Both the position numbers and the translations under genes were made by a program. From Telmatactis stephensoni (lineage: Eukaryota; Cnidaria; Anthozoa; Actiniaria; Isophelliidae): a stretch of DNA of 64,000 nt. The notes under the pieces were generated by a model that saw only the letters and a program-made list of their open reading frames with translations, was not told the DNA's origin and searched no databases. Shown one piece after another: positions 12,262 through 23,100 of the stretch (the stretch's first letter is position 1; each line of letters opens with the position of its first letter). The DNA is taken from positions 191,001-255,000 of the forward strand of contig JALIZF010001483.1 in assembly GCA_029948255.1 (NCBI GenBank), in the 5' to 3' direction.

Positions 12262-12470
12262 CAGGGGAGTGGGAAAGGGGAAGGGCAGGGGGAAGAGGAG
12301 GGGGGAGGGAAGGGGAAAAGAGGAGGGGCAGAGGAAAAAGGCAGGGGGAAGGGAGGGAGACTGGGGAGTCCCCCTCCCCTCCCTTTCGCCCTCCCCCTCC
12401 CCCTCCCCTCCCACTCCCCCTCCCCCTCCCCCTCCCCTCACCTTCCCTTTCCCCCTCCTCTGGAGGCAGG
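12262..12470. repeat. Purine-rich then pyrimidine-rich inverted tract
   Basis: About 12262-12365 is almost pure G/A on the plus strand and 12366-12460 almost pure C/T, so the halves are complementary. The composition alone produces long spurious open frames in this interval. Hairpin or triplex formation is plausible. Confidence 0.75.
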
Positions 12471-13070
12471 CTATATGGTATTGTTATAATGACAATTAGA
12501 CAATTATAGTAGAGTATAACAAGATCATAGTTTGGCATTACCGAGGCTTGGTTTTCTCAAGCAGCAAAAGCAGAGTGGAAAGAACACACAGAGAGTCATT
12601 GTTTGATTTCTTACTGAGGTAAAGGACATTTCTGAGTCTGGGTATATCACTTCTGCTGCTGTTGCTCGTGCACACCATTCCTAACATTGATGCTGATAAA
12701 ACTACAAAGTTTGCCTTGATGGCTGTGAGGAACATTGTGTCACCTGGAAAATCTCCATATCCCATTAAGTGAGGAATGAAAAATTCCCAGGAGGGGAAAA
12801 ATCGGAAAGGGGGTGCATGGATACTTTCTGTAGCCATTTATCATTCTCATCATCATTTGGTTGGCCTCAGCCAATCCACATGCCTAGATGCTTATCAAGT
12901 AGAATTTCCCTTTACGACACCTCTATTTTGCAACAGCTGGAATCTCCATACATTTCCTTGTAAATGAAACCTCTATAAAACAGACACCTCTATATTATGG
13001 GCACTTTTGTTTGGCCTTTTGGTATCCACTTTAAAGAGGTTGCACTGTAGTTATATACAAGTCTATAGTT

Positions 13071-14880
13071 AAGGAGGCTTCCTACAATTTTTCTAGTGCT
13101 TGAGCGGTCAACTTGAAACGGCTGTAGTTCTTACATGAAAGCACCCACAGTTATGACTTTTCGTCCACTTACTACATAAAGACTGAAATTTTTATTGGTG
13201 TGTGTTTTGTTTACATCAGGGTTACCATAGCGACGAAACGATGACGTCACCGTTTTAGATTCCAAGCAATTTTACGCGTTTTTCGACCTAAACTTTTAAA
13301 ATGACACACAAGACATTAATATTTAGGACTTTGCCTAGCAGCATACGAATTTTGGAGAAATTCGTATAGACAGATTTTGAATTATTCGAGGCGCAATTTT
13401 TTAACCCCAAAAATCACATTTTCTAGTCTTCGATTCCATAATTTTAAAAGCAAAGCAGCATGACAACTCTTCGACTGTCCAAATGTTGTTCAAATATCAG
13501 ACTACTTCTCTACGAAGTTGCACGTGAGAAAGTGCTTTGGATCTCCGTCAGCATACGTCCATTTAGACATGAAATTGGGCGAAATTTTATCAAAATTTAA
13601 GCGCATTAGATCATATCCATATGTATAAAGCGCTATATAAGTATTAAATTATTATTATTATTATTAAAATTTATACACAAAGCGTTTAGTGCTCCTAAAG
13701 AAAAATTTCTCGGTCAACTGTTTTCTCCCTTTGGTGAGTAGAACTTTAGTATATTTGCAATAAACTGTCCAAGCGCCGATTCAATTGAAGCTTTCGAAGG
13801 TACTGAAATAAAATTGCAAAGTTGAGTATATTCGGTGTAACTTAGCGCAGCAAGATTCTAGGTTCAAGTTGTTGTTTTCATTCTCACATTCCTGCATGCA
13901 GGCATGCTTCAGTATGCTAATTCGAGGCAATGGTCACCATGGCGTGACGCGCTACTTCACTACTAAGTTTCCGTACGCGTGCTCTGCGTATAGAATATTT
14001 CTTCAAAAATCACAATTTCTAGTCTTCGATTCCATAATTTTAAAAGCAAAGCAGCATGACAACTCTAGTGAAGTAGCGCGTCACGCCATGGTGACCATTG
14101 CCTCGAATTAGCATACTGAAGCATGCCTGCATGCAGGAATGTGAGAATGAAAACAAATTGAACCTAGAATCTTGCTGCGCTAAGTTACACCGAATATACT
14201 CAACTTTGAAATTTTATTTCAGTACCTTCGAAAGCTTCAATTGAATCGGTGCTTGGACAGTTTATTGCAAATATACTAAAGTTCTACTCACCAAAGGGAG
14301 AAAACAGTTGACCGAGAGATTTTTCTTTAGGAGCACTAAACGCTTTGTGTATAAATTTTGATAAAATTTCGCCCAATTTCATGTCTAAATGGATGTATGC
14401 TGACGGAGATCCAAAGCACTTTCTCACGTGCAACTTCGTAGAGAAGTAGTCTGATATTTGAACAACATTTGGACAGTCGAAGAGTTGTCATGCTGCTTTG
14501 CTTTTAAAATTATGGAATCGAAGACTAGAAATTGTGATTTTTGGGGTTAAAAAATTGCGCCTCGAATAATTCAAAATCTGTCTATACGAATTTCTCCAAA
14601 ATTCGTATGCTGCTAGGCAAAGTCCTAAATATTAATGTCTTGTGTGTCATTTTAAAAGTTTAGGTCGAAAAACGCGTAAAATTGCTTGGAATCTAAAACG
14701 GTGACGTCATCGTTTCGTCGCTATGGTAACCCTGATGTAAACAAAACACACACCAATAAAAATTTCAGTCTTTATGTAGTAAGTGGACGAAAGGTCATAA
14801 CTGTGGGTGCTTTCATGTAAGAACTACAGCCGTTTCAAGTTGACCGCTCAAGCACTAGAAAAATTGTAGGAAGCCTCCTT
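13071..14880. repeat. 1.8-kb near-perfect palindrome
   Basis: The left arm 13071-13961 and right arm 14067-14880 are inverted copies with very few mismatches. The spacer 13962-14066 includes a third copy of about 63 bases of the arm (14004-14066 matches 13408-13470). The 77-base excess of the left arm is explained by an inserted retroposon tail. No gene was recognised in the arms, so whether it is a transposon or a palindromic duplication is unclear. Confidence 0.85.
13592..13673 (+). mobile_element. Truncated retroposon 3' tail with 8-bp target duplication
   Basis: The insert ends AAGCGCTATATAAGTATTAA followed by an (ATT)n tail. It is flanked by AAAATTTA at 13592-13599 and 13666-13673, and is absent from the other palindrome arm, which has a single AAAATTTA. 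This is typical of a 5'-truncated CR1/L2-type LINE or a SINE with a related tail. Confidence 0.7.
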
Positions 14881-15245
14881 ATCTTGCTATCCATAAGTAT
14901 TGTTTTTAGATAGTATGAATTTAAAATCACTGATCTTTTGATAAAAAAAGTTTCTACTAGATATTTATATAGACTATTATTTCTAAGCCTTCAATGATAC
15001 AGATAATTCTACACTTATACAAGATGTTTACACTCAATATAGTTATACAGGTCTAGTTAAATCGCTATATAAAATGACAGTATAAAAGTATTAAAAGTAT
15101 TTATCTTAAAATTTAAAAGATGTAGTGTATAATATTTGATCAAGGAGCAAACCTTGCTATTTATAAGGTTAAGATTTGTAAATATCAAGCATGTATATGA
15201 TTGTTGTGGTGACAATACTTCCATTAGAGTGTTTTTGTACATATA

Positions 15246-15431
15246 CACAGGGGAAAATGTCAATTCCCAGCTTGGGTCAAACATGGGCTTCCCTGGGTCT
15301 AAACAGGGAATCCCTGGGAATCTGTTCTATCTTTACAAGTTTGGGTTTTACAGATTTCCCAAGTAAAAGAGAACGGATTCCCAGTTTAGACTCAGGGAAA
15401 CCCCATGTTGGGAATTGACATTTTTTCTGTG
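15246..15431. mobile_element. Foldback MITE, 186 bp
   Basis: The ends CACAGGGGAAAATGTCAATT and AATTGACATTTTTTCTGTG are inverted repeats, and further inner segments also pair (CCCAGnTT...AAnCTGGG type). Flanking ATA on both sides may be the target duplication. Confidence 0.65.
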
Positions 15432-16244
15432 ATAAACTAATCAGCTTGCACAAGAGTCTAAAGCTGTTAGCATAAAAGGTGATCAAAAGATGTCTTATTT
15501 ACTGGTATGTCAAGAAAATATGCTAACTCATTCTTATAACACAGTCGTGGAATGTTTTAAACTCACAGTGATTTACTAATAAAAATCCAACTTATTACAT
15601 TGAGATGTTGAGTGGAAGTATAGACCCTTAACCTTAGGTGGTCTTCTACATAAATTATTACAATCCTTAAAATTATGTGGCACACTTTTAGCCTTCTTCT
15701 GGAAAAGATTCTAGAAGTTTAAGTCTTAACAGTAATGATGGTCATCGCTACATTTAATATAGAAATGGTATATCAAAATTAATTTCTAATGAAATGAAAA
15801 AATCTGACCATCACATTTGAATTTAGGCAAATAAAATACTAGGAAACACACAACCAAATATAAATCAACACTACTTGTAATTTATAAATTCTAAGTTTAT
15901 TATATTCTATTACCATGATTTACATTATTTTGGTCAATCATACCATCTAGTAGAGGCTAACTAACTAACCAGTGTACATGGATGACAAATACATTTTGTG
16001 AACTTCAAGACCAGTTTCACAATTAAGAACATTTAATTCATGAAGACATTGTGTTTTAGCAAACCAAGAAACTGCAAGATACCTGTTGTAAATAGAGACA
16101 GCTGATGCCTGATTTCCACGACTACAAAATGATTGAAACTGATTGCAAACAGTGTTTTGTGATTGACTGCAATCACACAGAAACACAATCACAGAAGCTG
16201 TTTCCAGACGATGGCAGGAGTAAAATCAGGTTCTATTCTGGCAA

Positions 16245-16293
16245 TTGGTTTTGATTGTTTACAATAATAATTATTGTAAACAATCAAAACCAA
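16245..16293. repeat. Perfect 49-bp hairpin
   Basis: TTGGTTTTGATTGTTTACAA is followed within a few bases by its reverse complement, with only AT-rich bases at the centre. It may be the remnant of a MITE. Confidence 0.7.
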
Positions 16294-16634
16294 CAAACAA
16301 TTATTGTCTATTATAGAAGCAGCTTCTCAGTGTAATCGTGCCATCCAAATGTAAGTCATAGTATTATTTTATTAATATGTATGTTTAAAAACCTTGAAAA
16401 CTTGTCTATAACTTGTTATTTATGCATAGAATTACGCAATTTGGTGAATGCTACTGGATAAATTGAGGCCTGTGCTAAAATTTCAGTGTTGGAAGTTTTG
16501 ACATAACTGCTATGTACCAACATAAGCCAAAAAGTTTTGGGTTGTTGTAAAATAATACAAATGGACATTGCTTGAAGCTTAGAAACATTATTATAGTGAT
16601 GTAGCAATAATTGTTTGTGATCATATGGAAATGA

Positions 16635-16640
16635 TTTATT
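16635..16640 (-). terminator. Candidate polyadenylation signal of GOLPH3
   Basis: TTTATT on the plus strand reads AATAAA on the minus strand, about 200 bases past the GOLPH3 stop. In AT-rich DNA this hexamer is frequent, so confidence is low. Confidence 0.25.
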
Positions 16641-16838
16641 GCAATCATTTTGAGGTATGGTCGAGTGTGCTCTACAATGCTGAGAGTTTTTAATTGTGAT
16701 TGTGGTCATAAGAAAACCAGGCTTCAGGAAAACTACCATGCTTTTATGATTGTATTTTCTTGCAGTTTCTTGAGGTAACTCTTGTTAACCCACTTGATAT
16801 TTGAGATGGAAAATCCTATTTAAAAGAAGGTATATGAG

Positions 16839-18173
<1,335 letters not shown>

Positions 18174-18306
18174 CTCCGGCAACTTTTATGAAGATTTTCT
18201 TCAAAAATTACGTGTTATTGGACAAAATATTTCATAAAATGTAAGTCACTAACAAAATGGCTGCCTTGAGCAGGAATGACGAGGCGAACATGGAATTGTG
18301 GGACTG
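18174..18306. promoter_or_regulatory. Divergent GOLPH3/Homer promoter with YY1-like element and possible upstream first exon
   Basis: GOLPH3 starts at 18173 on the minus strand. On the plus strand AAAATGGCTGCC at 18255-18266 matches the YY1 initiator-type consensus AAnATGGCGGC, common in metazoan bidirectional promoters. Its ATG opens 16 codons plus two bases to a GTGAGT donor after 18306, in the phase needed by the first full Homer EVH1 exon. Promoter function and exon use are inferred. Confidence 0.45.
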
Positions 18307-20121
18307 GTGAGTTGGCTTCCTCTAATATACAGGAAGCCCAACACTCAGTACAAAGAAATATGAAGAAATAAAATGAAATAGAAGTGAAGGAAAGTGGTCA
18401 AAGAAACGAGCCAAAAGAAAATCGAAAGAAATGTTTGTTCGGTATTAATCATGAATGGAAGACAAGTAGAAGTATAAAAAAGTTAAACCAGGAGCATTTG
18501 AGGTTTATTTATGTCCGTTAGCATCAAAAACGAGATTCTCCAGGGCCGGGCTATCTTTCTCTCTTGATCAGTGTTGAGAATGTGTTAAATCGCAAACAGA
18601 AAAGCACTTATCTTAATTGAAGGTGGCTTTGCAGACTCAATTTTACCAATTTTACTACACTCAAAAATCGGACTCTGCAAAGCAGGCAAGAGAAGAGTAA
18701 TCAGAGGAATGGTTTGAAATAGAGGTATCTTGTACCATATAAAAGGGGTACAGGCCTGTTTACGCTAGAGAAAAGACCTGTGAGATCTTCTTAGGTCAAG
18801 GATTAAGATTTCATCGAATATTAAATCTCTAGGTCCTCTAGTGATTTTACGAATTGAGTATAGACCAGTATACCATTTTCTAGTTATCGACTAACTTTTC
18901 TCCCAAAGATGGCATAGAAAAGGCTTTGACCTTGTGTTGAAGAGGCGGGGTAAAGCCTCCCTCTTTCTCCCACCCCTTTCCACCCCTTCCCCCGTGAAGT
19001 CCTCTTTGCGATGAGTAGAGAGGACAGAGAGTACAACAAGGCAAAAAGGAGCAGGAGTCCGAGCCTACCCTTCCATTTCTGTCACTGATTTCTGTTCGAC
19101 CTTCAGAAGTTTCATCAGTTACGGCTGAATTCAAATGTGATTGAAGTATTTTTACTGAGTCTATGGATAACAAACAGATTCAGTGATAAATCTATCACGT
19201 ATTTATTCTGGCTTATGGTACACAATTCTGAGGTATGTGATATGGTATTCGCTATTTTTCATTGGCTAGCTATACAATAGGTTTATAGACATACCGTGGC
19301 GTTGAAAAGTTTCTTGACATACTCAAGCCACTTTATACAAACAAATCTTTATCCGACTCCGTTCTACTAGAAACTACAAATACGAAAAGAGGAGATCTTT
19401 TAGACTGTTTCCCGTTCTCTTTCTATTAACATGGACAATTTTTTGGTCAACCTTTTACCTGGGTAAGTAGCTCACTTGTTCAGCACACTTTTCTGACATT
19501 TATTAATGAGTAATCTATTGATATTTATAGTTTTGATACAATTGCCCTTAAATCTACTTCTCTACTGCCATAGACCTTTTTGTATAAGTTAAACTGATCC
19601 AAGTTCACAAGTATTGTTTGAACTATCGATACAAACTCTTCAATATCGAAACTATAAGTTTAATACACTCGGGTCACGCTTCGATGGCTGAACCGTCGAG
19701 ACTTACACGGTTGAGCAAAGAAATAAAGCGCTTGCAATTTTTCAGGGAAAAACTCTTGCATTAAGTGATCACTGACCCTGTAGTAATAAAAAAAGTGTTT
19801 AATTTTAACTTTGTTAGATACACAACTAAAACAGCTAGAACGAAAATCATACATGATCAGGCTGATCAATCACACAAACAAGTTGCCTTTTCAAGTCCAG
19901 TATTTCCAAATAACACTTCCAGCTGGAAACTACAATAAACTTTTTAAGGAAATAGCTTTGTCTTGGTGGAATATAAGATGCCTAAAAATGAAAAGTGATT
20001 TGATCAGACGCGTCGGGGGACTGAGACTAGCGTTGTTGCTTGGTCGCTGGCAGTGAAAACAACGTTGATGAACGCTGGTTGCTTTTTGCTGTGAGCTGTA
20101 TTTACTCTGGTTTATTTGTTC
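18307..20121. other. Interval between GOLPH3 promoter and Homer ATG, probable 5' UTR intron
   Basis: No conserved coding sequence was found. One short open segment from the ATG at 19431 to a GG|GTAAGT donor at 19462/19463 has the same phase as the Homer EVH1 acceptor. A pyrimidine-rich stretch lies near 18957-18993. No transposon with clear ends was seen. Confidence 0.4.
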
Positions 20122-23100
20122 ATGGGGTAATCTAATCTTTTCACATATATAGCCAACGATTAGAACACCTCACAGCGTTAACAGTTAGTGAAAGTTTTAT
20201 TGTATTTTTGCAGGGAATTGCCAGTGTTTTCATCGAAGGCTCACGTCTTTCAAATCGACCCGACGACAAAGAAGAGTTGGATTCCTTGCTCTAAACAGGC
20301 AGTCACAGTGTCATTTTACTATGACAAAACTAAAGAAACACATCGCATTATATCCGTGGATGGTTCTAAGGTAAATTTATAAATACTCGTTGAAAATTAG
20401 TGAAAAATGGATTACTATTTAGTTTATAAAGAGCCTAAAATATACCCCGTGGCACATGCCCTTTTTTAGACCCAACTTGTCAAGCATAATATTTCTTCGT
20501 GTGGTCTTATATTCTGTTCATTTTGACAGTCGTATAAATTGAGATTGTTCTTCTTTGTCTTGTAAACGAGCCAACTAAAGTGATGTTTTAGAACTGGATG
20601 TTAGGTTTTATCATTTGATGGCTCCATGGCGAGACATTCATCGAATTGGTCAAATGTCACATTTTATATCCCAGCAACAGCTTAAATCTTTGTTGTAAAT
20701 CTTATACAAATGCCTACTTTACCAATTAGACACTTATATAGCTCTAAAGTAATCAATATTTTGTAAAGAATTGGTTGAAAGAAGCAAAATTCTTCATCTG
20801 TGACAAATAAAATCTAATTACGCGTGCTTGTTGTTTTGCTATCATAAGCTTACCATATTATTGTCAATCTCTTTAATTTTCAATGATAATTTTAATATTT
20901 TTGCTCCATTTTCTTTCTATCCAAACACAAACTATTCCTACAGTTGCTAATGGCGAGTATATTATATTTTCTGTTAGAAATATCGTAATAGAACAATAAA
21001 AACGGTTTTTATTCACAATGTCATTTTCATTAATAAATTATTCCTATGCCAAAATTCATGTAAACAAACCACGTTGTCTGCTGTGATACAGATTGTATAA
21101 TTAACTTTTACTAGAAATCTTTGCTGGTCCATGGAGAGGAAATAGTTTTGGACGGAAGCCACGAAATTGTGCATAAAACATCTAGTTCTTGAATTCCCTC
21201 GAGTAATGATGACATGTTGTTTTTGTGATTCTGTCATAATTGTGAAATAGCAGAGCATTTGTAAAGATTTGTTTATTGGTGTGTTGACTTAAAACTGTTA
21301 AAGGTATTTTAGAGGGTGTGTGAATCAGTCCAAGCCATAATTAATAAGTTTAGATATCACCTCATCCATACATTTAGAAACCATTATTCCCAATTTATAC
21401 TTTGTTCTATTGCTGTAAAAATTCCCATAGTTGACAATGCATTGATAACATATTAATTTGTTAGTTTTATAGATAAAGGAATTTGTTATAAATATTTTAT
21501 GTGGCATGTTCTGTATTTATTCATTTAAAAAGAATTTCAAAATCTTGTTATCTGTAAATAGAGTACAAACTCTAAAAGCATGCAATACTTTGCACTATTT
21601 AGTACTGACTAGCACTGATTGATCAATAGAAAACAATAGAATTCGCATAAAGTATCAGTATTTAGTACTATTTAAGTGTTGTGCTCTAATCTTGAATGTA
21701 TGTAGCTAATTTTCAGTTTTCTCCTCTGGTTTGCTTTTCTCCCCTATCATGAGAGATGACTTCTCTCTCTGGAAGAAAAGCAACCCAGAGGAGATGGCTG
21801 AAATTGATTGTATAACTCTGTCTTTTCAGGCCATCATCAATAGCACTATATTTCCCAACATGAACTTTACTAAAACATCCCAAAAGTTTGGCCAGTGGTC
21901 TGACCCTAAAGTTAATAGTGTGTATGGTTTAGGATTTCCATCAGAAGCAGAACTCAATAAGGTATTTACTCTCTCCATCTTGTTTGTTTGGTGTAATATA
22001 AAATTATAGAAAAACATCATCTGCTGTCACAAAAAAACTTTCCTCAGCTGATTGATACAAGTTTTCATTATTATACACCTTTTGGTACATGAAGGATCAT
22101 GTTTTGTCAGTGTCATTAAAAATACAACCTGTTATAAGTCAGTTTATCATTTATTATTATAACTATCTCTTTTCTAGAAGTATCATGGTGAAAGATGTAT
22201 GACAATCTTATCTTTAATTTGAATGTAAATTATTAAGCTGAAATACCTTCACTCAATAAACAGTTACAGGTAGTCTCTAGATCATTCCAAAAGACTGCAT
22301 AAATGTAGTGGAGGCCACGCCTTTAATACAGATTCTTGTCTAATTGCAGCCTCATTTTGGCCCAGCAACTAGTAATTACAATCAATCTCTTGTTAAAAAA
22401 TTAATATCCTGTTAATAGAACCACCCTGTCATTACAGCCAGTTATTTTTAGCCTATAGGTGACCATGAATGAATTAAAAACAACTCAGGCTACAATTTTG
22501 TTTTGAAGTTTGCAGAAAAGTTTAAGGAAGCCAGAGGGTCGCCATCATCTCTAGCTAACTCAAGTAGACCATCAAGTGGGAATTCCTCACCACAGACTAC
22601 TGGTATATCAAATAACTCATCTCCTGTTAATGGTGTAAGAGATTCACCTACACCACAGAGTACTCACACATCTTCAGTAAGGAGTAGCTCATCAACAAGT
22701 AGTACTGAGGTAATGTGAATTGAAATAATGGTGTATAATAGAGCAGTTTAATATGACTGTGAAAACAGCACAGTCATTGCATGGTATGCTCACAGTAGGG
22801 CTTTTAAATGTTTTTATAGACAACAATGCAGCAATAACACAGTCATAGCACCATGCAGTCTACTTCACACTCATACAAAACCTGCCCTACACTTGTCAGT
22901 ATTACTCAATTTGGATTGGTTGGGAAGAGCACAATTAATTGTTATTGAAATCAATACAGTACAAATATCCAATTGATGGATGTATTATATATAACAATTT
23001 GTACAATATTATCAAGACAAATTTGGAATTGGTACTCATTAATGATAGTACTTTACTAAAGGTTTGTGTAATCACAGAAACTTTTAAAACATCACTCATG

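Larger units (their letters stand above)
11984..12522 (+). pseudogene. Broken tandem duplicate of the last ~80 bp of the PDZ gene, split by an insertion
   Basis: 11984-12030 repeats the coding segment at 11897-11945 with substitutions, including a stop. 12470-12522 repeats the following segment (TATGGTA to AGTAGAGTATAAC, original 11937-11985). About 440 bases are inserted between the halves. The pieces are non-functional remnants of the final PDZ exon. Confidence 0.65.
14881..16838. other. Intergenic region between PDZ gene and GOLPH3 (3' ends face each other)
   Basis: The region is AT-rich with no recognised gene. It holds two foldbacks, 15246-15431 and 16245-16293, and the likely GOLPH3 3' UTR. 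Confidence 0.5.

Noticed and set aside
12094..12541. Several 76-123 codon open frames on both strands
   Set aside because: They come from the purine-rich and pyrimidine-rich tract and have only low-complexity composition.
13071..14880. Palindrome arms as a transposon with its own gene
   Set aside because: No arm or spacer reading frame resembles a transposase; the only open frame over the spacer (13869-14111) spans the arm junction.
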